Shown: positions 51,220 through 63,511 of the stretch, piece by piece
Layout of the letters: every line of letters begins with the position of its first letter
Position numbering within the stretch: position 1 is the first letter of the stretch
NCBI RefSeq assembly: GCF_036370855.1
Contig: NC_088130.1
Span: 64,828,941-64,892,940 of the forward strand
DNA from: Dromaius novaehollandiae
Lineage: Eukaryota > Chordata > Aves > Casuariiformes > Dromaiidae
Length of the DNA: 64,000 nucleotides
Reading direction: 5' to 3'
Translations under genes and position numbers: made by a program
The notes under the pieces: generated by a model
Database searches by the model: none
The model's input: the letters and a program-made list of their open reading frames with translations, nothing else
What the model was told of the DNA's origin: nothing

Positions 51220-54058
51220 GTGAGCTCGGGTCTCCTCTATAAGCAGCCTAGGCAAAGCATGACTCCAGGTGTCACCAAAAGTTAGAAAAACTGATGAGGA
51301 CCAGCAGGAGTGACAGAAGCAAGCGGCAGTAACAGCTAATTAACCCCCAAATGAGTACGATCTGGGTCACAATTTGCAGGGCTTTGAACAGCGGTGCTGC
51401 CGTAATGTGAGTGGCTCATTACAGGGCTAACGCAAGGGCACCTACCATCCCATCAGATTAGGAAACTGTGTCCGCAGCATTAAAAGGCAGCCCTGCCATA
51501 GGAAAAAATATCCACTGCTGGATCCAAGGATTGCACCAGCAGACTTAGAAACTGCAAGCTGCAAACTCAAGTGGGGGATATCCTGAGGCTGTAAGCATAC
51601 TCTAAATGTCATGAACAGCATCCATCTTATTTGCCCTCAATCATTTTTTGTTTATAGTTTAAAAAGAGAAATATCACAGCTGAAAAAAAAGTGCAATATT
51701 TATTTTGTTAATTGCTTAAAAATTTTATTGATATTCAGCTCCAGGGTATCGCTCTTCTGATTTACTGTGTTTACACGCTTCTGATTACTGTGCATCATAG
51801 ATGTGAAATACTTTTCTTGAATTGAATAACTTCAGAATAGCTCTCTGATGACAGGGTGCTTTCATTGCAATCAGTAATAAAATTCTCCTTAATTCAGGGG
51901 AATTGATAAGCAAGCTCTCTGTGTGTTTCTGAAACTTTCTTTCAATAATGTTTTAATTCTAGTTCCAAGTTTTCTTTAAAAAATTAATAGTAATTTATTG
52001 CTGTAGGAAGCCCAAGTAGAGTTTCTCTGTTTTAGGACTCCTACAAGAGAATTCAAGTAGGCATAAGCTCAAAATGACAGGCATGAAAGACTCCATCTTG
52101 AATGAAGGATATCATTTCACATTTCAGCATTATAACTGGAAGCTGTTTACTTTTAGGAATCTAATAGTTCTTCCATTAATCCAAATACACTTTTCAAGAC
52201 ATTTTAAAGGAGAATTGTGCATTTCTGAGCTAACATGTACTACAGAAGTACAGACTATCACTGATATTGGTTAACCATTTAGTCCAAGTTTTTGAATTAT
52301 TTAGAGGGTATTATTAGTAGTATTTACCAAAGTTTTGTACTGTAATCATAATCCTTACCTACTTCTGCTAATGTCAATAAGAATTTTTGCCTTGTAGGAG
52401 GGTTTTTACTGTGTGTGTGATTTCCTTTTCTCATGATTATCTGTTTTGTTTTACATTAATTCACTCTCCATTCATCTGCAAATCACTAGGGAAAAAACAT
52501 AGTGCAATGATCTAGCAAATAGATACTTTTTTCACAACAGTGGAACTTTGTGAGTCAAAAATAAGTTAATACCATGGTCCATCTCTGGTTTATTTTACAG
52601 GCTGAAACTCTAAGGCATATAAATGAGGAAAGAAGCAGTTTGGGCTGATACTACAGCTGATTTCAGTAATGGGATTTCAGGTGTATGTGAGTATTTGCAG
52701 GGGAAGAATCTAGGAGGAGTGACTAGACTGGCTACAAATTCAATAACAAAAAAAGAAGAGGGAATATGTTTGGCACGGAAGGACTAACTAAGTGTTGTGC
52801 ATACTGAAGCAGTTAAGAGTTGAAAGAAATATAGGATAAGAATGTGTATGTGAAGATCTGAGAAGGTAATAATGAATAATAGAAAATTGTTATTTTTCTG
52901 CACCTTCTGTATCAGAATGTTACAATAGATGTGAAAATTGCTAAAGTTACATTTCCATATTAAGAATCAAAATGCAAACCAACATTAATGGGAGTAATGA
53001 CTTTCAATGTTTAAAGTCAATATGGTTCCTTCACTGACAATGTAACACACATCCCAGAGACATGAGTAATATTAAGCCACACAGCTCACCATCTGACTGT
53101 GAGGAAAGCTGGCTCTCCATTAACTGCTGTTTAAATATATTCAGCATGTTTAAAGAGAGAGCTGATTAACCATCCAGCATCCTTTGACTCTCTGTATAGA
53201 ACAGGACCTAATGATTTGTCAAGTGTCAGTGGCTAAAGTCTTACAGGTTTAATGGGATGCATGCTACATAATGTTCTGCAGGCTTGATAAATTCAAGGGG
53301 AATGGCTACAGCTGGAGCTATGTTGTTGCAATCCTCAGAAGAATGTAGATGGCTGCCAGAAGCAAGAGGTGATCTCACACCATTGGAGTAAACAATGGTT
53401 TTGACCTGAGGGAATTGGAGTTAGGCTAAAGCAGTCAGTGAGTGGAAATCTCACTAAAAAACCTCCTTGGAAAAATGTCAAGTTCAGATTTGCTCAGTTG
53501 TTTGCTAACTGGTAGACCAGAAGGAAGAATAGTACTTGGAAACCTTCAAACAGAAAGGAAGCTCTAGGAGACTGTGGGAGAGAAGAAGCAGGGCTTGTAG
53601 ACAAGTTAAGTTAAAAATAGGTCCTTGGAGATTTTTAGCAAAAATGCATGCTCTTGACTTGATGGGCACGATGATCCTTTGAGAAGACCATACCATACAT
53701 CCTTGCGTCCTTGTGTGTACAATGGTGTCTCTCACATGCTACATTCAGTTTTTGAACATTACCAACTTTGTTATCTTCTGAAGCATTCTCAGGCTGTGAC
53801 TGCAGCTAAAAGCAGCTCTAAAATGAATCAAAGTATCTTAAGAGAATGGAGATTTCACTATGTGAAGGAGAACAAAAGTGACCTGTGAGGTTCTTCCCAT
53901 GTCATAAGTCATGGCATGTTTTCATCTCTCTTCTCTCAGTCCCTTAACAACATAGGGTGAAATCTTAGCCTTTCTGAAGCAAAAGGGAGGTTTCACTTAG
54001 CAAGAATTTAACCTTTATGCTCTATTTCCTTTAAATGGGTTGGATTCTTCCCTTCTAG

Positions 54059-54166
54059 TCCTATCACCGCAAAAGCTATACATTAAACTCAGTTAGCTTA
54101 ATTCCATGTAAAGGACAGGATAAAGATTCCTGTTTCACATTATTGTATCGATACAAGACATCCCAG
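54059..54166 (+). other. Candidate internal exon, phase 0-0, unknown product
   Basis: The acceptor 'ggattcttcccttctag' ends at 54058 and the donor 'tcccag|gtgagc' starts at 54167. The 108 bases are open for all 36 codons in frame 0 (starting SYHRKSYTLN, ending LYRYKTSQ), while the other two frames have stops. The peptide is not recognised. Its phase is incompatible with the phase-1 candidates on either side, so they cannot all belong to one coding transcript in simple order. Confidence 0.25.
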
Positions 54167-55999
54167 GTGAGCTATGTAATCCTTACCACAGCATAAAATG
54201 AAGGGGTAAATGGGAAGAGGGCTATGGTATTTGTGGTTGAATATTCTGAATCAGATTCTCATTTATGACTTGGACCTATCTTTGCAGATAGGTTAGCAAG
54301 AAGAGAGCCAACAGGCTGAAGCAACATGGCTATTTCTCAGCATAGGTTAGATGCTAATTTTGGGTGCAAAATGGCATTCCACTCAGTACTCAGTGAAACT
54401 TTTTTCTTTTTAACAAGCTTAGGATCTGTCCCCATTTACACTTCCTTTGAATAATATTATGGAGGGGTCGAAGAGTTTAAGTAGATTTCTGTTATCTTCT
54501 GCATGAACTATTACAGTTTCATTTGTAGCTGGAACAAAAAGAGGCTCTTAAAATTATAATTCAAAATAATATTTGTGTTCCTACTATCCAAATGAATATC
54601 TTTTCACTGACAGTACAGTAACCTTTAAACAAGATGATCCATTATATTGACATCTCTAAGAATACTTGCATGAGTAAGGTCTCCTAATGGCAGACTGAAG
54701 CTCTGAACTGTGATCTACGTAACTAGTTTGTTGCCAGCACTCACACTTTAATCTTGGATATCAAAGCTGGGTTATTTTTAAATGCTCTAAGTTCATGGAA
54801 AATGCAGTGACTTGAATATCCTATTTTTCATTTAACATTAACTCAAAAAAATCAGAAAGTGTAGCTGCTAATGGCACAAAAAGTCAAAAAGCACAGGCAA
54901 AAGCCCAAATTCTACTGTACTTGTTATTACTTCCCTACCTAGGATCACAGAGGAAGCATAGCTGCTAATGCAGGTTTAACTCAGACCAAGGCACCGGTGA
55001 GTGAAGAATGCTGTAGCGTGCCTTAGTAGATTAAAGGTGCCTATCAGTGTTGTTTTCTGAAGGGCCAGAGTTTTACAATACAACCAATTTCTGATATACT
55101 TGGCATTACTGTGAAAACCCATCAAAAAGTCCCATTGTACCACAAATACAAGGGATTATGCTTACGTTTTTTATGCTTTAGGCTTTCTTCAACTCCTGCT
55201 GTAACTGGTCATGTTGTTCATATTGTTATTATGTTGAAAGGGCTTTTTTTTTCCCCCCCTTGTTCCTTGGGTTTTGACTTTTTTTATGTTTTAGTTGGGA
55301 ATATTGTAATATTCTTAGAGTTTATTCAGCTGAAACAAATGCTAGCACAGCTTTGGCTTATTTTTTTTCTACACAGGATATCATTACTGCGTGTTAAGAA
55401 GTGTGCAGACAAATTAATATGCCCAGCTATTTCATTTCTGCTGCATGCATAAGCTACTAAGGGCAAAAATACTACTCTTGTTATTGCTTTCTTTAGGAGG
55501 AAACACAGTCAGCTTCCATCTAGCCTATTAAAACAGCTGATAGCTAATTCTGATGTCTGCAGAACTCTTCAAAGAACAACTAGGAGTTCATTGCTGTGCT
55601 AATACAAGCAAATAGATAACGCCTTCTGTGATTTTAGATACAGCTGGAAGGCACAATTAACCAACTGTGCCCTCCTTCAGTGACTGGTGCCCCAACCCTG
55701 ACTTGGATAGGACCTGATTATGCACTGAATCGAATTCAGTAACTGAAGCATTAGTAACAGAATGAGATACTAGGTAAGTGTGAAATACTATGCTATCTTA
55801 CTTCTCTTTCCTGATTTTAACAAATATGAAAAATAGAAGTGTTTTTCTGCAACAAGCTCACAATATGAATAACATCTATAGACTGTTATTTATTTGCTGT
55901 ATTTTGTTTGTCTCTGCACTACAGAGACAAGGTGATCTTTCTATACACACATGCACGCAGAGAAATACAAAGCAGCTTGAAATATGGATGTACCCCATT

Positions 56000-56250
56000 G
56001 TACTGCATATGGTAGAAACACAGACCTTCGAAAAAACTGGCACACAAAGATGTCTGCCCTTTGAAATGAAATGTTACCATCAGCTTCATGTGGTCAGCTG
56101 GCAAAAGTGTATCAGAAGAGACAATGAGCAAAGAAACGTATTAAGAGAAAGAGAGTCACTGATGTGGAAATGAGAAGGGAGTTCCAGCTGTTTGGACACA
56201 TCTGCTGCATAAAAGGTGACTGCCTGTTAAAGACTGCTCTTTGGCCTGAG
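56000..56250 (+). pseudogene. LINE reverse-transcriptase C-terminal fossil (RTE or related clade)
   Basis: Two overlapping frames read through the C-terminal region of a LINE pol protein. The first (to about 56165) carries a T..KT..QR spacing, then FEMKCY (56060-56077), then VSW with IRRDNEQ after it. This matches the family pattern ETWTL.KTD..RL.AFEMKCYRR.LR.SW.D.IRNEEV. After a frameshift near 56164 the second frame gives RREFQLFGHICCIKGDCLLKT (FGHIC at 56191-56205), matching RRRLQLFGHICRM.D.RLLKT. These blocks are found in RTE-type and some other LINEs. The reverse-transcriptase core and the endonuclease are not visible upstream, so this is a truncated copy. Host open frames at 55790-56173 and 56164-56361 are simply this fossil. 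Confidence 0.7.
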
Positions 56251-57779
56251 AAGAGGCAGCAGTCACCACGGAGGAATCAGCTAAGTAATAAACCAGAAAA
56301 GCAGGGATTTAAAGATACTGTATGTCAAAGCACAAAGAAAAGCTCACTATGGAGCCAGTAGCATTCGTGAGCTTGATTGATCTATAAGACAGGAGGAGGA
56401 AGAATTACAATAGTCCTTGTGGCTCCGTTCACTTGATGTTATATGGACACATAGTGAGAAGCTGAGACAGCCTCACAAAGATTACAATGTTAGAATTAAA
56501 GAAAAAAAAAGGCATCAGGATCTCTACTTTATGGATGAGAAACTGAAAAACAGTGGTGATACCTAGATAACTGTGTTTTCTTAGGCTTGATCCTGAATTC
56601 AGTATGAGCTCTCAGATTGTCTGGAGTCCCTCGGTTTTATGCATGTTCTGCTTTGAACGGAGAGCGAGTAAACTAGAAGGAACCTCAGACAAAGGAGAAG
56701 ACTGGCTTGTGCTTTTGCTCTGCCTCTGCAGAGAGCATGGATGCAGTGAGCTTAAGAAAGCTAGCCCTGAGATTTTGATTCAAACTCAAGCGCAGCTCCC
56801 CAAAACCGCACAGACATAGCCAAAGAAACTAAGCTGTTTTTATATCTTATAAGACATCCCATAAACTGGGAAATGGATGGCAAGTTTCTGCAATCTTAGT
56901 AGCTTAGCCATAGTCCTGTCTTTACTTGATCAACTTCAATGAGCCATGTGGCATGAGAGTTAGCTCCAGATTCAGAAAAGCTAAAGCACGTGTAGGTTTC
57001 CACATGTAGTAACTCTTATGGTCAGTGGAGATCTAGGGCTCAGTTATTCACACATAGGTGTCCAGAGCTATCTGAGATGTCTTCATGTGTTGCTCATCTG
57101 GCTTCCAAGTGCTGCTCAAAAAGGGAAAGGCCACCCAAAGGTTTCCCACGAATGTTTCCCACATGCTAGAGTCTCTTAAATTACACCAGATGCCTACATG
57201 TACATAACTAAACCCTGCCCCCAGTGGCTAGTTGGCTGAATAGATCAAATTCCACTGACTGTACTGACTAGACCTCCATTGACCTGTGAGCATCTGTATA
57301 TAGGTGTCTTATCTTGAAATGAATCTCATAGAGATTAGAATCAATCTATTAAAAATAATTAGTAGTCTGCGAAGTCATTAGCATCTTATTGTTAAAGACA
57401 AAAGATTTTGAAACATTGAATGTACTTTTCTTTGTGTCATAAACCAAGCTGTAGTACTTAGGTGGATTTCAGCCTCTAAGGAGGAATCTTGGCAAAAATC
57501 CTCGATAAGGAACTGCTCTTGTCTTCTTAATATTAATTAATGCAGAAGGTTAGACCCTTACTGTTTCAAAAGTAGCCCTGAGGCCTAATTTGCCAGCTGT
57601 CCTCCATGTCTACTGCTACATGGATGCTAGTGTTAGTTTTTGGATGACCACCTGGTGCAAATGGAGGGAAAATTTTAAATTTGTCTGCTGATTTGGACTG
57701 TTCTCTAGTGTACACTTATCTGCAACATAGATGGAGCTTCAAAAACTAAGATCTAGGTTATCAAAGGCGGTTAGTTCCT

Positions 57780-57803
57780 CAAATCCTCACATTTGAGGAT
57801 TTG
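57780..57803. other. Perfect 10-bp hairpin
   Basis: 'caaatcctca' pairs with 'tgaggatttg' across a 4-base loop (57790-57793). No T-run or other terminator-like context. It is short for a microRNA precursor. Confidence 0.85.
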
Positions 57804-57957
57804 TTCCCATACCAGTTAAGCAGCAGATAGAGAGAAAGGAAATGATGCCAGATCTTTCAGGTCCCCTCTTGTTCCTTTCTTCCTTACCCCAGTGTAAACC
57901 CTGAAGTGAACTGTAAGGTAAATAAAGAAGCTCTTACCAAACGTTTTCTTTTTGTAG

Positions 57958-58010
57958 GATATTCACCATCACTGCCAGCGACAAATGCGTTGTTCTTGCC
58001 CGTTGGGTCT
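57958..58010 (+). other. Weak candidate exon
   Basis: The acceptor 'cgttttctttttgtag' ends at 57957 and 'gtaagag' begins at 58011, bounding 53 bases. The bases before the donor (TCT) are not the usual CAG/AAG. More than one frame is open, so coding cannot be judged. Confidence 0.15.
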
Positions 58011-59624
58011 GTAAGAGATGACACAAAGCATAAAGGATTCTCTGCTTAACAATAATTCTGATCAAAATGTGAAAAGCTTTTTCACTACCATGTCAAACCT
58101 TGAAAATAATTGGCATTTATGAAGACAGGGCCATGGAACAGTGGTTGCCTGCGTGATTCCAGTTTCAAGTGTCACCACCTCTGTGGAGTTCAAATGCCTT
58201 TTCTTTAAAGAAAGGTGGATATTTGCCACATTAGGCCACTGCTGCAGTAAGCTAAATCTTTGTTCTTGTGGACTTGTTGCCAAGGCACTCCCAAAACATC
58301 TTGTTTTTGCTTTGCACTGCTACCAGACTGGACTGTTAACAGCTATGTCCCCAGGGAAGTGGCACAGATATCACAAAGAAAGGAAGAACACACAAAGCAT
58401 CCAAATTCCAAGATATTAGAGATGAAAGATAACTGTGAGACTACCTAGCCCCATCCCTCTATTCATGCAAGATTGCTTCCAGTGATACAGTCTCTGGTCT
58501 AAGTGCAAAAGACATGAACGTGAGGGTCTACACCTCTTCTCTTCTTTAGGAGAAATTTAGCTGTGGAGAAACTGAGTGAAAGTATACTTCTTTGGTTTGG
58601 AATAATGAAATTCAAATAAGGAAGGAAAAGGTGGTTCTTCCACAGTGTTTTATTTTTTCAGTGTACTGAACTATCCTGGAAATATTTATAAGGTAGTTTA
58701 GAGAAAGCTACAGCTTTCCAGCATATTCTCCACTTGTATAAACAAACAACTAAACTAACCATAAAGTAACATAGGTTACTTCTCTTCAACAAATAAGTCA
58801 CATAGAATTCATTTTTTTTCAGATTTCTGGGGACCAAGACCCAGGTGGATATAAAAATGGAAAAGGAGCTAAAATTGTAAGAAATCGGATTAACCTGGTT
58901 CAAGGGAAGATCAAGTCCAGATTTCTGTTGGACCATCTGGAGAGAGGGAGGGATGAGAAAGAAGAACCTCTGATGGACTGATTAGAAGAAAAACTACCAG
59001 GAAACTCCAAAAAGGAAAACAATAAAAAAATCTAAATGAAAACCAAGCTGCAGAGTTGAGAAAGAGATTGGAGTGGGAAAATTGTTACTTGTATTTGTTC
59101 AGGCAGGGGTCATTAAAGCAACAGCAAAGAAGCATTCATTATAGAGAAAGAACTATAGCAATAATATCAGAGGAGCTCCCTGATGGAGAGAAGCTTGAAT
59201 GACTGTAAATAGTGTTTTTGAGTTTAAAGAGGAAGAGAAGTAAGGAGATAGCTAGAGGAGGAGGATGGTTCTTTGCTTTGCCCATGAGGCAGCGAAGGAT
59301 GGCTGAATATGCTTTTATTTGCTATGAAGGAAAAGCAGTCAACGTAAAAATTAGGAAGAAGGGTTACAACTGTAGACCAGTAAGGTCAGAAGACTGGGAG
59401 AACTGGGCTCAGTAAGGCCAGTGAAAGTCAAAAACACAGTGATGGTAATGGAGATGGAAAAGTAGCTCTTGCCTCCCTGTAGTCACAGATTGAAACTCTT
59501 TGAAGTGCACATTTGAACACCAAAATGCTGTAGGAGAGGAGGAAGTCAGCTTAATTCTCAGCAAAAAAGATCTGCACTTCAAAACCTGAGGGAGGTGAAA
59601 CCTCAGGCAATGAATTCTTGACAG

Positions 59625-59722
59625 AAGTTCTTTCACTGGAGGTTTTTAAGGACAAGTTACACCAAGTAAGATTTCAGTCATAGACTGCCTTAGGTCAAGC
59701 CCTGTGCTGTGACTCTTATGAC
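59625..59722 (+). mobile_element. CR1: Old CR1 LINE tail remnant
   Basis: 'cactggaggtttttaagga' with 'caagttacaccaagtaag', then 'ggtcaagccctgtgctgtga' and 'ctcttatgac', follow the 3' end of older sauropsid CR1s: 'agaggtttttaag.acaggttagacaaac', then 'aggtcccttccagccctg..tctatga'. It is much more diverged than the copy at 8840-9304, so it looks older. Match by eye only. Confidence 0.45.
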
Positions 59723-62075
59723 TACATATGCACGTGAACATCATGAAGTCTGTGTGGTTACGAGATGGGGATGTGTCAAGCTAAGCGATGGCTTTGGATG
59801 GTGTGTCCAGGTGTTGCTTATGTGTCATGCACAATGCCCAGACATTCGTCTGTCACATGGCAGGGACTTCGGGAAAGAGGCTTCAACCCAAATGAGCTGA
59901 TGCTTGGGCTTGAAATGATATGCTGGGTGAGCCTGGAAATTAATCTTTAGGAGAAGAGCTATTTAATGGCATCTTATTTGCAGCACTACTTGACATGAGC
60001 AATAACCAAACCTTGTCCTCACTTTCCCCCTCCCCCCGTCCCCCAGGCATACAAAAAAAATAGGTGAATAAAGTAATTGACACACTTGCAACACCAAAGA
60101 AAAACAACCTGTTGATCTTGATCCCACTGTACTCTACAAGGCAGCAAAAAGTCAGGTTCCAGACTGCTTTATGTAGCTGCTGAAGAGCTTAATTTGTGTT
60201 AATATCCATTTTGGAATAATTATTCATATTGGAATTCTGTCTGACTGTGCAAGGTGAGACAGTTCAATTATTTAATCATGCCATCACTCTCAATTTGAAA
60301 GGCCAGTGCTAGAGCAAATGTGCTTTCTGTTTAATTTATACCAATACTTAACCTAGTTGGTCTGTTCCCTGTTTGCATGTCTTCAGTCATGTATCAGTGT
60401 AATGGATCGTTCCTTCATTTTTATATCTGCCAGATTTTATGAGTCTCACATTGAGCGGGTGGCTCTGAATATGAAAGCTTTGTTCATCTGCACGTGCGTT
60501 TCTACAGATGCAAGGAAGCTGGAGGAAAATGGGAAAGCAGAGATTTCTTTAAGTCTGTCCTCTTGCATACAAAGAGGTAAAGCTTTGTAATTTCAGTATG
60601 TATCTGCAAATAAATTAGAACTGCTGATTACTCCTGTAGTTCTTTGTTTCATTTTCCTTTGGGCTCCTTTGGTAAGTATAGCTTTCTGCCAGCAATGCAG
60701 TTAGTATAAGCTTTTCATGTGCTTTTTCAGCCTATATTATACAGTTTAACAAAATTTTCAGTTTCTGCTTCTTATTGGCAGAGTGTAATCCTTCTAGGAA
60801 CTATTCTGAGGGAGACTTCAGAGTTTGTCTCTACTTACAGATGGTAAAATGCTAAGAAATACCAGAAATCAGGATAAAGAAAGGTGGGATTTTTTGCTAG
60901 GGGATATCCTGTGTTTGATCAAATGCATCCCAGACAAATTGCACAGCCAAGGTAAGATTAGGAGGCATTTGGAGAAACCTCATACCTGGAATTAAAGAAG
61001 ATTTATAGGATTAGTATACATAACCATGAAGAACCAAGCATAGTCAGTAATAGCCAAAGTGACTGTGGAGTTGGGCTTAATTACCTTGTGGACACACAAA
61101 ATGATCACAGAGTTGGGGCTGGTTGGGAAATGATTTTTTTGTATCTATCTAAATACATAGATATAAATTCCTATGGAAACTTTTGATATGGAGTATTTTC
61201 TACAAAAGAAAATCAGATTTTTTGTTTAATTTTAAAACCAAAAGGTTCTGTTTTCTAAAATACCAAGGATATTTTAATTTCAAAAAACCCATCTTATATT
61301 TTTTAAAAATAGTTTAATAACTTCCATGTCTGGGGGAAAAAAAATCCAACTATATCAATATGAGAACACAATCAGTGGAACGGACGGTAAACCATATGCT
61401 TTGTCTTTTCACATTTTTGAAATAGTCTGGGTATTTCACGGGACTAGATTTGTGCAGAATAGTTTTGATCAACCAACCTCAAAAGATTATTAGTTTGGTT
61501 GGGAAATTAAAGCTTCCTGAAACATTCTTCCTAGTAATCACAGTTGAAAAATTAGCAGAACATTTTCTGCCGTAAAAACACAGCTCCACTAGAATCAAAA
61601 TGTTTCCTTACATTAGGAGAACATTGTTTTGGTGAAAACCCGAGGAAAGAGCTGGGTGAAGGGATGGGGCTCTGGAAATATTTTGGCATCCATCTCCTTT
61701 TTTGACATTTGTAGGATGAAATGTTTTGAGCATGTTTTTGAAGCAACTGTTCAAAATTATGCATCTTGCTTTATATTACAATTTTAAAGCAAAAGTTGAA
61801 ATCTAAACATCTCAAACCACTAAAAAATACGATTTTCAAAAGATCTCTGTACTTTCTGCATAGTATCACTTCTCAGCTGCTTCCTGTTCATCTCCAAATT
61901 CTAAAGTACTGCAGCAACCACACACTAAATGCCAGTGATCTTTCTTCCCACACTATTCTTTATGTAAATGGAAATGACTGGAGTTCTATGTCTTCAGTTC
62001 TGTCGCATTAGTTTACCTAGGACTGTACGTGTTTCTGACTTCATGCCCATTCTCTTCTGTGTCTGCTCTTTGCAG

Positions 62076-62162
62076 CTTCCTCAAACAAGATTGACAGAAC
62101 ACCCCAGGAAACAGGCTGGAGAAGACTAGCTAAAGGAAGTCCAGCGAAGTTGTGCTCAAAAG
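62076..62162 (+). other. Candidate internal exon, phase 1-1
   Basis: The acceptor 'tctgtgtctgctctttgcag' is good. The donor 'aaaag|gtctgt' is a GT with poor consensus at +3 to +5. Of the 87 bases only the frame starting at 62078 is open (28 codons: SSNKIDRTPQETGWRRLAKG, then SPAKLCSK). Both ends are phase 1, compatible with 51145-51219 upstream and 63512 downstream. No family recognised. Confidence 0.2.
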
Positions 62163-62384
62163 GTCTGTATTCACACACCATATATTTCTGAGAAAAGTTA
62201 TAATTTAAAAAATAAAGCAGATTAAGGCTGTTAATGAAAGAGAATCATCAACTCCAATTTCCCCCAGTCTTTTGAGGTGATTGATGACTATTAACCCTCT
62301 CATTTCAATGGTTACTGTGTTCTGGTTTTGGGGGCAACCATATACTTTAACTCCTGACTTTTATTTGAAAATATTATGAAGACA

Positions 62385-62464
62385 GCACATCTCACCCAGT
62401 GACAGTAGCTTACCTGACCTGCTGGACCACCAGTGGTATGCTGCCCACAAGTGGAGAACCACTG
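62385..62464 (-). mobile_element. hAT-type DNA transposon terminal fragment
   Basis: On the minus strand the sequence begins CAGTGGTTCTC and continues with 'tgtgggcagcataccactgg', then 'tggtccagcaggtcagg'. CAGTGGTTCTC is the classic terminal inverted repeat of many vertebrate hAT elements. A following '(gt)gggtcgcg.accactggtggtccgcg' block is common in non-autonomous members, here decayed at its CpGs. The matching opposite terminal repeat was not found, so it is a fragment. Confidence 0.5.
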
Positions 62465-63511
62465 GGCTATCCATTAACATATCAAGAAAGCCTCTGGAAA
62501 GGCATGTTTTAGTACAACTGGTATGTCGGTTTGTGTTTGGACCAGTTACATAATCCTGGACCGATGTCACATGGTGGCAAAACTGTTGTGAGTGCAGCAG
62601 AGTGGTATTTGTGTAATATGAGCTCAAAAGAAGTTTGAAATAATATTTGCTAAGGGACAGGAAATAGCGACTGCAGCTGTTTGCCCAATAAAACAAATTC
62701 AATATCTGAATGAAACTGGAACATGTGATCAATATTGGTCTAGAGGGAAAAGCAACAATAATCTTATAGCTCATTGGAAAAGGCCAGGCTTTGTTAACCT
62801 TCTGGTCATGTTGCAAAGCCATCTGTTTTTCTTCCCATCTTTTCTGTTAAAGATTTTGAGGAGGGCATAGACTGAGCTTCTGCAGTGCCAGCTTGTTCTT
62901 GTTTGTCTCTGTATTGATACTGTTATTTCATGGAATAAGTGTACAGAGCACTGGTTATCCTGAAAATAAATGAACAGATAGATCCAAATAATTAAAAAAT
63001 GCATGCTATTGTGAATGACAGCTTCAGAGGCCAATATTGAAGGAAACTGGCCACAGATTTACCCCAGATTTTGAGTATAGTGCAACATTCAGAGAAAAGA
63101 AAAACCTTCTCCATTTAAGTGACTGATCATTCTTTTATAGTGAGATGTGAATGTAAATGCCCTAGGAACACACATAGTTGGAGTGTTATACTTTCTGCGT
63201 TATACTTTTCTGCCAAAAGAGTCAAAATTAAGGGATCTCAAGTGACCTTAGGGATCTAGAGGTGTTTCTTTCCTACAAGTGTATGTTTAGTCTGATTTTA
63301 GCTATTAAATTTTCAAAGAAATTTGGCATAATGCATGGTATTTATGATTTTATTACTATTTTTTTGGTCATTCCCTCTGTCTTGAGGTGAACTGAATTTT
63401 TCTGATGTGTTTTGAGACCTAAGAATCTAGGTGAACGTAGATGAAGTATATTTCATCCCCAAGTTTAAAGTCAAACATGGAGATTAAAATCCCCTGTTTG
63501 AATCCTTTCAG

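Larger units (their letters stand above)
31571..55999. other. Long non-coding stretch, no supported gene
   Basis: No open frame here has a recognisable product; the longest (43728-44225 minus, 165 codons) runs through an AT microsatellite and a homopurine tract. The stretch holds a TG microsatellite, a candidate first exon near 36 kb, a palindrome cluster at 36.4 kb, a group of simple repeats at 43.6-46.4 kb, a GATA repeat at 51.0 kb, and candidate exons at 51.1 and 54.1 kb. Confidence 0.6.
56251..59624. other. Non-coding stretch
   Basis: Apart from a short candidate exon at 57958 and a hairpin at 57780 I see nothing recognisable. The LINE fossil may extend weakly to about 56361. Confidence 0.55.

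Noticed and set aside
53610..53685. CR1-like phrase 'ccttggagatttttagca' followed by 'ttgatgggcacgatgatcct'
   Set aside because: Only short blocks resemble CR1. Upstream and downstream sequence does not continue the element.
62361..62822. 153-codon minus-strand open frame
   Set aside because: Its 3' part is the hAT-like fragment, and the rest has no recognisable protein features.
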